Shown: positions 1 through 7,515, numbered from the stretch's first letter. The stretch: DNA of 48,492 bases from Verrucomicrobiaceae bacterium (GCA_027487315.1 JAIYDW010000066.1:1-48492), one strand, 5' to 3'. Numbers and translations: made by a program. The notes: generated by a model from the letters alone, not told the origin.

Positions 1-1418
1 TAGTGGGCCCAGCCGCTTTGTTGGTCGGTTTTTTTGCCGGTGTTGGGTTTGCCGGGTTTGCCGCGGACGGACATGCGGAAGGGGACGCCGGGGGCGGGCC
101 ATTCTTTGCGGATGACGTTTTCGAGGTAGCGCAGGTAGCTGTCGGTGAGTTTGGCGGCGCGATTGGCGAACATGACGAAGTGGGGCACGGGGAGCGTGGA
201 GTCTTCGGCGCTGTTGACTTGGGTGGCGTAGAGGAGTTTGAAGCTGAATTTGGAGTGGCCGAGCGGGCCGGGGCTGTTTTCGATGGCCTGATGGAGGAGG
301 CGGTTGAGTGAGCCGGTGCCGATGCGGTTGCGGGAGCCTTTGCGGATGCCTTCGATGGATTCGAAGAGCTTGCCGATGAATTGTTTTTCGCGGGCGGAGA
401 TGGCGATCAAGGGGGCGTAGTGGAGGAAGAAGAACTCGCGGCGCATGCTTTCCTCAAGCTCTTCCAGGCGGTCCTTCTTTTTGGCGCTGGGGTGGTAGAG
501 GTCGAACTTGTTCATGACGAGGAGGCAGGGTTTGCGCTCCTGGAGGATGAGCTGGGCGATTTTGCGGTCCTGCATTTTGGCGCCGTCGGCGCAGTCGACG
601 ACGAGGAGGCAGAGGTCGGCGCGTTTGATGCTTTGGAGGGCCTGCTGGACGCTGTAGATTTCGACGGGGGTGTCGACTTTGGCGCGGCGGCGAATGCCGG
701 CGGTGTCGATGAGCTGGTAGTCGCGGCCGTCAAAGGTGGCGTGGATGTCGAGGGAGTCGCGGGTGGTGCCGGCGACTTCGCTGACGATGGCGCGCTCCTG
801 GCCAAGGATGGCGTTAACGAGGGAGGATTTGCCGGCGTTGGGGCGGCCGACGATGGCGATTTTGAGGGGGCGGACGTATTTGCCGGTTTTGGTTTCGGCG
901 GCCTGGCTTTCGGCTTCGGCTTCGAGGTTGAGGCGGTCGCTGATGGTTTTGACGAGGAAGTCGATGCCGATGCCGTGGACGGCGCTGACTTCGGCCTGCT
1001 CGGTGAAGCCGAGTTTGCGGAATTCGCCGGCGCCGAGTCGGCGGCTGGGGGAGTCGGCTTTATTGCAGACGAGGATGACGGGTTTGCTGGTTTTGCGGAG
1101 GATGCGGGCGAGTTCGGCATCGATGGTGGTGATGCCTTCGGCGACGTCGACGACGAAGAGGAGGAGGTCGGCGACTTCGAGGGCGATGGCGGCTTCGGTT
1201 TGGACCTGGGCGGTGAGGACGTCGTCGGTGTTGGCGCCGATGCCGCCGGTGTCCATGATTTCGAAGATGGCGGGTCCGCGTCGGCATTCGGCGGTGATGC
1301 GGTCGCGGGTGACGCCGGCCATGTCATGGACGATGGAGATGTTTTTGCCGGCGAGGCGATTGAAGAGGGCGGATTTCCCGACGTTGGGACGTCCGACGAT
1401 GGCGACGGTTTTAGGCAT
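1..1418 (-). CDS. der: GTPase Der (EngA), ribosome assembly; 3' end at window edge
   Basis: Essential double GTPase that helps mature the 50S ribosomal subunit in the cytoplasm. Translation from the ATG at 1418 starts MPKTVAIVGRPNVGKSALFN, giving the first Walker A motif, followed by the G2-region threonine in AGVTRDR. A second G domain follows with GRPNAGKSSLVN and AGTTRD. The C-terminal KH-like domain is visible (LTDSYLRYLENVIRKEW, then FRMSVRGKPGKP). 472 codons lie in the window and the next codon begins TA at the edge, so the stop is probably the base just outside; the length fits the family. The long reading frames on the opposite strand are shadows. The start codon lies 22 bp from a palindromic element, so its upstream signals may lie within that element. 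Confidence 0.95.
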   Translation of the reverse strand, partial: MPKTVAIVGRPNVGKSALFNRLAGKNISIVHDMAGVTRDRITAECRRGPAIFEIMDTGGIGANTDDVLTAQVQTEAAIALEVADLLLFVVDVAEGITTIDAELARILRKTSKPVILVCNKADSPSRRLGAGEFRKLGFTEQAEVSAVHGIGIDFLVKTISDRLNLEAEAESQAAETKTGKYVRPLKIAIVGRPNAGKSSLVNAILGQERAIVSEVAGTTRDSLDIHATFDGRDYQLIDTAGIRRRAKVDTPVEIYSVQQALQSIKRADLCLLVVDCADGAKMQDRKIAQLILQERKPCLLVMNKFDLYHPSAKKKDRLEELEESMRREFFFLHYAPLIAISAREKQFIGKLFESIEGIRKGSRNRIGTGSLNRLLHQAIENSPGPLGHSKFSFKLLYATQVNSAEDSTLPVPHFVMFANRAAKLTDSYLRYLENVIRKEWPAPGVPFRMSVRGKPGKPNTGKKTDQQSGWAH

Positions 1419-1440
1419 TCTGGTGAAGGGAGCGGGGTTT

Positions 1441-1619
1441 AGCCGGATCTATTGATGAAACTCTACTGCGACTTGCTACAAGCCCACATTTGCGGTGTTG
1501 GGTTTGTTTTGAAAAGCATCGAGCATTTACCAATGCACTCAGCCTTTCAAAACTGCACCCGCCTAGCCAATGCAGGCTTTCGCGGCGTCTCGCTACGCGT
1601 TTCATGAATAGATCAGGCT
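1441..1619. mobile_element. Nested-palindrome element, copy 1 (179 bp)
   Basis: The ends form a 21-bp inverted repeat with two mismatches (1441-1461 against 1599-1619), starting AGCC and ending GGCT. The centre, 1504-1551, is itself a hairpin (TTTTGAAA against TTTCAAAA, and GAGCATT against AATGCACTC) and matches 46 of 48 bases of the centre of the copy at 16566-16746. The outer arms differ from that copy but still pair within this one. It lies between der and pgsA. No transposase is present, so it would be a non-autonomous, MITE-like or REP-like element. A 64-codon reading frame through it has no sign of being a gene. Confidence 0.8.
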
Positions 1620-1623
1620 CGAC

Positions 1624-1638
1624 GGATTGACAGGATTG
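1624..1638. repeat. GGATTGACAGGATTG dispersed motif
   Basis: This short motif resembles the GGATTTACAGGATT / GGGATTAACAGGAT series at 47114-47147. It lies just beyond the palindromic element in the der-pgsA gap. Function unknown. Confidence 0.4.
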
Positions 1639-1660
1639 TTTTTGAAGGAATCGGCTTTAT

Positions 1661-1678
1661 GGCCTGGATTATTTATGA
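1661..1678. repeat. Solo terminus-like motif overlapping the pgsA stop
   Basis: GGCCTGGATTATTTATGA matches 17 of 18 bases of 48180-48197 and 15 of 18 bases of the right terminus (read inward) of the palindromic element at 16566-16746. The pgsA stop codon (TAA, complement of 1673-1675) lies inside it. It may be a remnant or a solitary end of the element. Confidence 0.45.
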
Positions 1679-2251
1679 GCCTGGGGTGGCGGGGTCGGTT
1701 TGGGTGACTTGACGGATGCCGGCGGCGAGGTTGAGGAAGCCGGAGATGGCGGTGAAGGTGCCGGCGAAGACGGTGATGACGACGAGGTAGGGGATGTCGA
1801 GCATGAGCCAGAGGACGGCGGCGAACTGGGCGAAGGTGGCGACTTTGCCGGTCCAGTGGGGCTGGATGTGGCATTTGCCGATGAGGTGATTGATGAGGAA
1901 GGCGCCGCCGATGCTGGCGAGGTCGCGAAAGATGACGAGGATGGGGAACCAGAGGGGGAAGTGCTGGCGCCAGCCGGTGAAGCTGAGGGTGATGATGGCG
2001 GAGAGGAGCAGCAGTTTGTCTGCGAGGGGGTCGAGGATGGCGCCGAGGCGGCTTTTTTGATTGAAATGGCGTGCGACATAGCCGTCGATGGCGTCGCTGA
2101 TGGCGGCGATGGCGAAGATGGCGATGGTGGTCCAGCGGAGGGTTTCATTGGCGTGGCCGTGGGACACGCTGTCCCCGTAGTAGATGGCCACGGCGATGAA
2201 GACGGGGATCAACAGGATGCGGAAGAGGGTGATCTGGGTGGCGTAGGTCAC
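1673..2251 (-). CDS. pgsA: CDP-diacylglycerol-glycerol-3-phosphate 3-phosphatidyltransferase-like protein
   Basis: Membrane enzyme of the CDP-alcohol phosphatidyltransferase family, which makes phosphatidylglycerol phosphate from CDP-diacylglycerol and glycerol 3-phosphate. The catalytic signature DG-x2-AR-x8-G-x3-D-x3-D is intact in DAIDGYVARHFNQKSRLG followed by AILDPLAD. Several hydrophobic helices are visible, including LFRILLIPVFIAVAIYYG at the N-terminus. I chose the GTG at 2251, giving 192 residues, the usual size. The open frame extends to 2404, but that part is proline-rich and does not look coding. No good ribosome binding site is visible. The family also includes phosphatidylserine and cardiolipin synthases, so the exact substrate is inferred from length and closeness to PgsA. 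Confidence 0.85.
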   Translation of the reverse strand: MTYATQITLFRILLIPVFIAVAIYYGDSVSHGHANETLRWTTIAIFAIAAISDAIDGYVARHFNQKSRLGAILDPLADKLLLLSAIITLSFTGWRQHFPLWFPILVIFRDLASIGGAFLINHLIGKCHIQPHWTGKVATFAQFAAVLWLMLDIPYLVVITVFAGTFTAISGFLNLAAGIRQVTQTDPATPGS

Positions 2252-2321
2252 GGTGAGGCGGGCGGGGGAGTGTCGCTCAGGATGGGGGGGATTGCAAACT
2301 GGGGGATTGGGGGTGTGGGGG

Positions 2322-2343
2322 GCCGCACTTTTACAAGTGCGGC
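2322..2343. repeat. Perfect 9-bp hairpin, GCCGCACTT / AAGTGCGGC
   Basis: GCCGCACTT (2322-2330), loop TTAC, AAGTGCGGC (2335-2343). It lies between the divergent pgsA and sigma-factor genes, so it is not at a gene end and has no T-tract. Read on the minus strand it begins GTAGCCGCAC, a decamer also found in the palindrome at 7349-7515 (7370-7379). A REP-like repeat is more likely than a terminator. Confidence 0.55.
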
Positions 2344-2413
2344 TACGAAGGGGTGTGGGGGGATTGGGGGTGGAGGATGAACAAATTGGTGATTGGACAC
2401 ACAAAGAGGGGTG

Positions 2414-3028
2414 ATGACGACGTTAAGCAATCGAACCGAGACTGTGACGATGAATTCTGAACGCGAATGGGAACAGTGTTATGCGGAGTTGGCTCCGAGG
2501 CTGGTGCTGTATGCGCGGCAGTTGACGCCCTGCATGGCGGATGCTGAGGATGTGGTGCAGAATGCTTTTGTGCGGTGGTGGAGGCGGTGTCCGACGGGTG
2601 ACCGGGAGCATGTGCCGCTTTTGTTTGCGGCGGTGCGGACGATTGCGCTGGATTTGCGGCGGGGGACGATGAGGCGGAATCGGCGTGAGGGGGAGAGTTA
2701 TCTGGCGGAGGAGGCGCGGGAGCCGGGGTATTTTGATTCGACGGCGGAGCAGAAGGATCTGGCGCGGCTGGTGGCGGCGTCGATGGAGGGGCTGCCGGAG
2801 GAACAGCGAGAGGTGGTGACGATGCATTTGTGGGGTGGGTTGACGTTTGCGGAGATCGCGGAGGCGATGGGGGCGTCGATCAACACGGTGGCGGCGCGCT
2901 ACCGGTATGCTTTGAAGGCGCTGCAGCGGAAGCTGGAGCCGATGAAGGAGGCGCTGATGGAGCCTCTAACGACCCCAACGCTGGCCTCGATGGCGAGGCC
3001 TGAACGACTTTATCAATCCCAGTCATGA
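2414..3028 (+). CDS. ECF-type RNA polymerase sigma factor
   Basis: Sigma-70 family factor of the extracytoplasmic-function type, which directs RNA polymerase to a specific regulon. Region 2 is visible near the N-terminus (YAELAPRLVLYARQL, then DAEDVVQNAFVRWWRR). Region 4 follows (LPEEQREVVTMHLWG, then the helix-turn-helix LTFAEIAEAMGASINTVAAR). The start is uncertain: ATG 2414 has AGAGGGG very close upstream, ATG 2450 would give MNSEREWEQ, and the frame opens at 2393. The stop overlaps the next start (ATGA at 3025-3028), implying translational coupling to the membrane protein that follows, which is the usual arrangement for a sigma factor and its regulator. The target genes are not evident here. 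Confidence 0.88.
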   Translation: MTTLSNRTETVTMNSEREWEQCYAELAPRLVLYARQLTPCMADAEDVVQNAFVRWWRRCPTGDREHVPLLFAAVRTIALDLRRGTMRRNRREGESYLAEEAREPGYFDSTAEQKDLARLVAASMEGLPEEQREVVTMHLWGGLTFAEIAEAMGASINTVAARYRYALKALQRKLEPMKEALMEPLTTPTLASMARPERLYQSQS

Positions 3029-3450
3029 GCGAAAATTTTGATCACATGGAAATGCTGTTGCGTCGGTTGAAGCCGCAGATGCCGAATCCTGAGCTGCGGG
3101 AGCGGATCGGGGCGGATTTGAAACTGGATGAGGCGTGGCTGCCGAGGCAAGTGAGGCGTGCGCCGCGTTGGCTGGTGGCGACGGGGTGGGCGGGACTGGG
3201 AGCGGCGGCGGCGGTGGTGGCTTTGGCGTTTTTGACGGGTGGAGCGGTTGAGCGTGGCGATGCGGGTGGGCCGGGTGTTGCGCAGTCGGTGGAGGTGGGT
3301 CGGGTGCAAGGCCAGGGGGTGGTGCAGCCGGTGCGGGTGTGGTCGGTGGAGCGTCGGGCGTGGATCGATCCGACAGATGGGGCGGAGATCATGGTGGAGA
3401 TTCCGAAGGCGGATGGGGGTCAGGTGGTGTTGCCGGTGAATTTTCAGTGA
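3025..3450 (+). CDS. Single-span membrane protein, possible anti-sigma factor
   Basis: A 141-residue protein with a basic cytoplasmic N-terminal part of about 45 residues (including LRRLKPQMPNPELRERIGAD), one transmembrane helix at about 48-75 (WLVATGWAGLGAAAAVVALA) and a periplasmic tail. Its start overlaps the sigma-factor stop by 4 bases. Topology and coupling suggest that it holds or releases the sigma factor at the membrane. No zinc-binding HxxxCxxC motif of ZAS-type anti-sigma factors is present, and I recognise no family, so the role is inferred from context only. Confidence 0.6.
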   Translation: MSENFDHMEMLLRRLKPQMPNPELRERIGADLKLDEAWLPRQVRRAPRWLVATGWAGLGAAAAVVALAFLTGGAVERGDAGGPGVAQSVEVGRVQGQGVVQPVRVWSVERRAWIDPTDGAEIMVEIPKADGGQVVLPVNFQ

Positions 3451-3467
3451 TGACGTGAGGTGCGACG

Positions 3468-4208
3468 ATGAAGCGGGCGCTGCTCATTTTGATCTGCTTG
3501 GCGGTGGGAGGAGCGGGTGCGGAAGGGCAGGTGGCGAGGCGTCGGCAATTGCTGCCTGCGGCGCCGATGGCTGAGGGGAGTCGGATTGAGACGGGGGTGT
3601 TTTTGGGGGTGATGAGTTTGCGGGTGCCGGAGGAGGTGAGGGCGCAGTTGTCGCTGCCGGCGGGGTTTGGGTTGGTGGTGGAGGCGATTTTGCCGGGGAG
3701 TCCGGCGGAGAAGGCGGGATTGCTGAGGCACGATGTGTTGCTGGCGTTCGGCGATCAGGAGTTGGTGAATCCAGAGCAGTTGCTGGCGCTGGTGCGGAGG
3801 CGGCACAAGGGGGATGAGGTGGTGTTGAAGGTGATGAGTCAGGCGGCTCTGAAGGAGGTGCGGGTGGTTTTGGATGAGGGACCGGTGGAAACGGTGGTGA
3901 ATCCGGTGGCTGTGGCGACGGGTGGGCGGGCGATGGTGCCTGCTGAAGTGCTGGAGGAGGAAGCGGCGGCGGATTCAGGAGCGCGCGGGAGGGCGGTGAG
4001 GCGGGACGACAGTGGGGAGTATGTCTTGAACCATGAGGAGGCGACGATGATTTTTTCGGCGACACCGAAGGAAGGTGAGGGGGGCTCGTGGCCGGTGGGG
4101 ACAGAGGAGGAGCGGCGAATGGTTCCGGAGCGCTTTCAGGAAAAGATGAGGGGATTGCTGGAGGTGCTGGAAAAGGGGCACCATGCCGAAGCGAAGGTGA
4201 GCGGCTGA
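3468..4208 (+). CDS. Exported PDZ-domain protein
   Basis: A 246-residue protein with a signal peptide (MKRALLILICLAVGGAGAEG) and one PDZ domain at about residues 40-125. The carboxylate-binding loop region reads FLGVMSLRVP, followed by GFGLVVEAILPGSPAEKAGL and VLLAFGDQELVNPEQL, typical of DegP/CtpA-type PDZ folds. No protease domain is attached. The C-terminal third is charged and of unknown fold. It starts 17 bp after the membrane protein gene and is probably in the same transcript. A natural inference is that it senses envelope protein ends and affects the sigma/anti-sigma pair, but nothing in the sequence proves that. Confidence 0.7.
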   Translation: MKRALLILICLAVGGAGAEGQVARRRQLLPAAPMAEGSRIETGVFLGVMSLRVPEEVRAQLSLPAGFGLVVEAILPGSPAEKAGLLRHDVLLAFGDQELVNPEQLLALVRRRHKGDEVVLKVMSQAALKEVRVVLDEGPVETVVNPVAVATGGRAMVPAEVLEEEAAADSGARGRAVRRDDSGEYVLNHEEATMIFSATPKEGEGGSWPVGTEEERRMVPERFQEKMRGLLEVLEKGHHAEAKVSG

Positions 4209-4262
4209 GGGGTTGGAATTCCCCTTTACTGCCGTGTCATCCCGTCTAACGCTGAGGGGACC

Positions 4263-5801
4263 ATGGCAATTCAACGAGCACTTTTATCCGTTTCCGACAA
4301 GTCCGGCCTTCTCGATTTCGCGAGAGGACTGGAAGCCAGGGGGGTGGAGATTCTTTCGACGGGCGGGACAGCGAAGCATTTGGCCGACAACGGGGTGAAG
4401 GTGAAGGATGTGAGTGATTACACGGGCTTTCCGGAGCTGTTTGACGGGCGGGTGAAGACGCTGCATCCGAAGGTGCACGGGGGGCTTTTGCAGCGGCGGG
4501 ATGACGACCAGGACAAGAGGGATGCGAGCAAGCATGAGATTCCGGTGATCGATCTGGTGGTGGTGAATTTGTATCCCTTCGAGCAAACGGTGGCGAAGAA
4601 GGATGTGACGTTGGAGCAGGCGATCGAGAACATTGACATTGGTGGGCCATCGATGCTGCGGTCGGCGGCGAAGAATCACAAGTGGGTGACGGTGGTTTGT
4701 GATCCGGCGGACTATCCGGTGGTGCTGGGGGAACTGGACGAGCATGAGGGGGACACGTCTTTGGCGACGCGGGAGCGTTTGGCGTGCAAGGTGTTCCTGA
4801 GGACGTCGAGCTATGATGCGGCGATTGGCAACTTTTTGAATCATCAGCAGGTGACTCACAAGACGTTCAGCGTGAGCCTGCCGCTTTACAGTGAGTTGCG
4901 GTATGGGGACAACCCGCATCAGAATGCGTCCCTTTACGGGAATTTTGGGGACTGCTACACGAAGTTGCACGGGAAGGAGCTGTCCTACACCAACGTGCTG
5001 GACATCCATGCGGCGGCGGGTTTGATTCATGAGTTCCGGCGGCCGACCTTGGCGATTTTGAAGCACACGAATCCGTGCGGCGTGGGTTGTGCGGATGAGG
5101 ATTTGCGGGAGGCGTGGCAGAAGGCGTTTGAGACGGACAAGCAGGCGCCGTTTGGCGGGGTGATTGTGATCAACCGGTCGATGCCGTTGTCTTTGGCTCG
5201 GGTGATTTCGGAGATTTTCACGGATGTGATCATCGCGCCGGACTTTGATGCGGATGCGCGGGCGCATTTGCAGAAGAAGAAGAATTTGAGGTTGATTCAG
5301 ATGCTGCCGGAGGCGTTTGAGGCGCTGAGTGATCCGGTGATTCGGTCGGCACCGGGCGGGCTGATGGTGATGGATTCGGATCCGCGGGCGTTGGGCTTGG
5401 AAGATTTGGAGACGAAGGTGAAGACGAAGCGTCCGCCGACGCGGGAGGAGCTGGAGGCGATGCGGTTTGCGTGGCGGGTGGTGAAGCATGTGAAGTCGAA
5501 CGCGATTGTGTTCGCATCGCATGACCGGACGCTGGGGATTGGTGCGGGTCAGATGTCGCGGGTGGATTCGTGCCGGATTGCGGTGTGGAAGGCGGCGGAG
5601 GCGGGGCTTTCGCTGAAGGGATCGGTGGTGGCGAGTGATGCGATGTTCCCGTTTGCGGATGGATTGATTGCCTGCGCGGAAGCGGGGGCGACGGCGGCGA
5701 TTCAGCCCGGGGGATCGATGAGGGATGAGGAGGTGATCGCGGCGGCGGACGAGCGTGAGTTGGCGATGGTGTTTACCGGGAGCCGGCACTTTTTGCATTG
5801 A
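4263..5801 (+). CDS. purH: Bifunctional AICAR formyltransferase / IMP cyclohydrolase
   Basis: Carries out the last two steps of purine synthesis: transfer of formyl from 10-formyl-THF to AICAR, and ring closure to IMP. The 512 residues match the usual length. The N-terminal MGS-like cyclohydrolase domain is clear ([48 protein letters not shown]). The transformylase domain carries [14 protein letters not shown], the lysine-histidine motif [11 protein letters not shown] and, near the end, [17 protein letters not shown]. The start ATG is preceded by GAGGGGA. pdxJ and acpS follow with gaps of 7 and 3 bp, so the three are probably one transcript. Confidence 0.97.
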   Translation: MAIQRALLSVSDKSGLLDFARGLEARGVEILSTGGTAKHLADNGVKVKDVSDYTGFPELFDGRVKTLHPKVHGGLLQRRDDDQDKRDASKHEIPVIDLVVVNLYPFEQTVAKKDVTLEQAIENIDIGGPSMLRSAAKNHKWVTVVCDPADYPVVLGELDEHEGDTSLATRERLACKVFLRTSSYDAAIGNFLNHQQVTHKTFSVSLPLYSELRYGDNPHQNASLYGNFGDCYTKLHGKELSYTNVLDIHAAAGLIHEFRRPTLAILKHTNPCGVGCADEDLREAWQKAFETDKQAPFGGVIVINRSMPLSLARVISEIFTDVIIAPDFDADARAHLQKKKNLRLIQMLPEAFEALSDPVIRSAPGGLMVMDSDPRALGLEDLETKVKTKRPPTREELEAMRFAWRVVKHVKSNAIVFASHDRTLGIGAGQMSRVDSCRIAVWKAAEAGLSLKGSVVASDAMFPFADGLIACAEAGATAAIQPGGSMRDEEVIAAADERELAMVFTGSRHFLH

Positions 5802-5808
5802 TACCGTT

Positions 5809-6567
5809 GTGAGTACTTCTTTGAAATTAGGGGTGAACGTGGATCACGTGGCGACGCTGCGGCAGGCGCGGTATCGGACGATGCCGGAGGCGCACAATGT
5901 GGAGCCGAGTGTGCTGGAGGCGGCGCGCACGGCTTTGAGGGCGGGGGCGCATTCGATTACGATCCACCTGCGGGCGGATCGGCGGCACATTCAGGATGCG
6001 GATGTGTGGGAGTTGCGCAAGGAGCCGGGGTTGTTGATGAATTTGGAGATGGGGAACACGCCGGAGATCGTGGCGATCGCTTTGGAGGTGAAGCCGGCGT
6101 TTGTTTGTCTGGTGCCGGAGCATCGCGAGGAGGTGACGACGGAGGGCGGGCTGGATGTGGCGGGGCTGCGGGTATCACTGGAGCCGACGGTGCGGGCTTT
6201 GGAGGCGAATGGGACACGGGTGAGTTTGTTCATTGATCCGGAAGCGGAGCAGGTGCGGGCTTCGGCGGAGATCGGGGCGAGCATGGTGGAGTTGCACACG
6301 GGGACGTTTGCGAATGAGACGGGTGAGAAGCGGAAGGAAGAGGCGCGGCGTCTGGCTGAGGCGGCGGTGTTGGCGCATGGGTTGGGCTTGCAAGTGAATG
6401 CGGGGCACGGGCTGACGGTGGCGAATTTGAAGGATCTGGCAGGGGTGCCGCATTTGGCGGAGTTGAACATCGGGCATCATTTGGTGAGTCGGGCGGTGAC
6501 GGTGGGGTTGGAAGCGGCGGTGAAGGAGATGCTGGCGGCGATGTCGAACTGTCTGAGCGCTGCTTGA
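5809..6567 (+). CDS. pdxJ: Pyridoxine 5'-phosphate synthase
   Basis: Condenses 3-amino-1-hydroxyacetone 1-phosphate with 1-deoxyxylulose 5-phosphate to form pyridoxine 5'-phosphate, in the DXP-dependent vitamin B6 route. The N-terminal signature LGVNVDHVATLRQAR is followed by the TIM-barrel motifs ITIHLRADRRHIQD, VSLFIDPEAEQV and LQVNAGHGLTVANL, ending with LNIGHHLVSRAV. I chose the GTG at 5809, 7 bp after purH, giving 252 residues. The open frame runs back to 5755 but would then overlap purH with unrelated residues. Its position directly before acpS is the same as in many proteobacteria. Confidence 0.95.
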   Translation: MSTSLKLGVNVDHVATLRQARYRTMPEAHNVEPSVLEAARTALRAGAHSITIHLRADRRHIQDADVWELRKEPGLLMNLEMGNTPEIVAIALEVKPAFVCLVPEHREEVTTEGGLDVAGLRVSLEPTVRALEANGTRVSLFIDPEAEQVRASAEIGASMVELHTGTFANETGEKRKEEARRLAEAAVLAHGLGLQVNAGHGLTVANLKDLAGVPHLAELNIGHHLVSRAVTVGLEAAVKEMLAAMSNCLSAA

Positions 6568-6570
6568 GCT

Positions 6571-6957
6571 ATGGCCATCACCGGGATCGGGATCGACTTG
6601 GTGGAGGTGGAGCGGATTCGTTTGCTGCTGGGCCGGCATGGGGAGCGGTTTAAGGCGAGGACGTTTACGGAGGAGGAGATTCGGTATTGTGATGGGTGCG
6701 CGGATCCGGCGATGCATTACGCGGCGCGGTTTGCGGCGAAAGAGGCGGGGGCGAAGGCCTTGGGAACGGGCTTTGCGGAGGGGGTATCGTGGATGGATAT
6801 TGAGGTGATGCGGAATGCGGCGGGGAGGCCAGAGCTGCGGTTGCACGGGGGGGCGGAAGCGTTGGCGGCGCTGCAGGGAGTGGTGCGATTCCATGTTTCG
6901 CTGACACACACGAAGGAGCAGGCGATGGCGCAGGTGGTGCTGGAGAGTGGGGTTTGA
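6571..6957 (+). CDS. acpS: Holo-[acyl-carrier-protein] synthase
   Basis: Transfers 4'-phosphopantetheine from CoA to acyl carrier protein, switching on fatty acid synthesis. The metal-binding N-terminus ITGIGIDLVEVERI, the middle motif FTEEEIRYC, the helix ARFAAKEAGAKALGTG and the C-terminal SLTHTKEQAMAQVV are all present in 128 residues, the family's usual length. Three bases separate it from pdxJ, so it closes the purH-pdxJ-acpS transcript. A convergent gene follows 34 bp downstream. Confidence 0.95.
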   Translation: MAITGIGIDLVEVERIRLLLGRHGERFKARTFTEEEIRYCDGCADPAMHYAARFAAKEAGAKALGTGFAEGVSWMDIEVMRNAAGRPELRLHGGAEALAALQGVVRFHVSLTHTKEQAMAQVVLESGV

Positions 6958-6991
6958 TTTTGCTTCGTCAAGGAAGCGGCAGAGGCGGGAG

Positions 6992-7339
6992 CTACTGGGA
7001 CTCGTCGTCGAGATGGAAGTGGTGGAGGAGGCGATGGAAGATGGGAGAGAGGAGGAGGGCGACGGCGGTGAGGAAGACGACGCCGCTGAAGAGGGCGTAG
7101 AGGGAGGCGAAGAGTTTGGCGGCGTCGGAGCGCATGGGGTCGATGGGGCCCATGCCGGTGAGGATCATGGAGGCATTGAGGAGGGAGTCGATCCAAGGGA
7201 GGCCCGCGAAGTGATGATAACCGAGGACGCCGATGCCGAGGGCGATGGCAATGACAGCGACTGCGATGGAGAACGAGGCCAGCATTCGGCCAACGAAGTG
7301 GCGAATGGGGAGGAGTTTATCGGTGCGGTGTTCGAACAT
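6992..7339 (-). CDS. Small membrane protein with ion-channel-like layout
   Basis: A 115-residue protein with a short basic N-terminus, a transmembrane helix at about 20-43 (ASFSIAVAVIAIALGIGVLG), a re-entrant-looking segment (WIDSLLNASMILTGMGPID) and a second helix (LFASLYALFSGVVFLTAVAL), ending in histidine-rich FHRLLHHFHLDD. This helix-pore-helix order is that of two-helix potassium channels, but the TVGYG filter is absent (LTGMGP instead), so conduction is only a possibility. It stands alone on the minus strand. A 167-bp palindrome begins 9 bp upstream of its ATG, and so occupies or replaces its promoter region. Confidence 0.6.
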   Translation of the reverse strand: MFEHRTDKLLPIRHFVGRMLASFSIAVAVIAIALGIGVLGYHHFAGLPWIDSLLNASMILTGMGPIDPMRSDAAKLFASLYALFSGVVFLTAVALLLSPIFHRLLHHFHLDDESQ

Positions 7340-7348
7340 ACCAGAGGT

Positions 7349-7515
7349 TAGAGCAGTTTAAGAAAAACTGTAGCCGCACCTTTGGGGCGGCGGAGGCGGA
7401 TCTGGGTCGTCGTCAGCTTGGGACGTATGTTCTCATATGCCCCAGCGCTGCCAACGGCCCATCTCCACCTCCGGCGCTCCCAAATCAACGGCAACCTCTT
7501 TTCTTAAATGCTCTA
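7349..7515. mobile_element. Long imperfect palindrome of a second type (167 bp)
   Basis: The ends pair: TAGAGCAGTTTAAGAAAA (7349-7366) with TTTTCTTAAATGCTCTA (7499-7515), one bulged base. Inside, 7381-7405 (TTTGGGGCGGCGGAGG onward) pairs with 7459-7483 (ending CCGGCGCTCCCAAA), and the centre folds around CATATG near 7434-7439. The whole segment can thus form one long hairpin. It lacks the central sequence of the 1441 and 16566 copies but has the same size and design. It fills the gap between the channel-like gene and the stop of the lamin-tail gene. No coding sequence is seen. Confidence 0.65.

Noticed and set aside
381-1442. Long plus-strand reading frame opposite der
   Set aside because: It is the antisense shadow of der; its translation is Gly/Ala/Asp/Glu-rich with no motif, as expected from GC-biased codons. 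The same applies to long frames opposite pgsA, gspF (18532-20061), the YdbH-like gene (27084-28478), the flavoprotein (36190-37563) and deoA (45897-47324).
1411-1605. Small minus-strand frame with FERLSALVNARCFSKQ
   Set aside because: It is a translation through the palindromic element; the similar peptide at 16117-16722 arises from the other copy. Likeness is explained by shared repeat DNA, not by a protein family.
4210-4226. GGGGTTGGAATTCCCC as a terminator after the PDZ gene
   Set aside because: Only a short imperfect stem (GGGG/CCCC around GGAATTCC) with three T after it; too weak to call.
6958-6990. GCTTC-GTCAAG-GAAGC hairpin between convergent acpS and the channel-like gene
   Set aside because: A 5-bp stem without a following T-tract; plausible position, but not enough to support a terminator.
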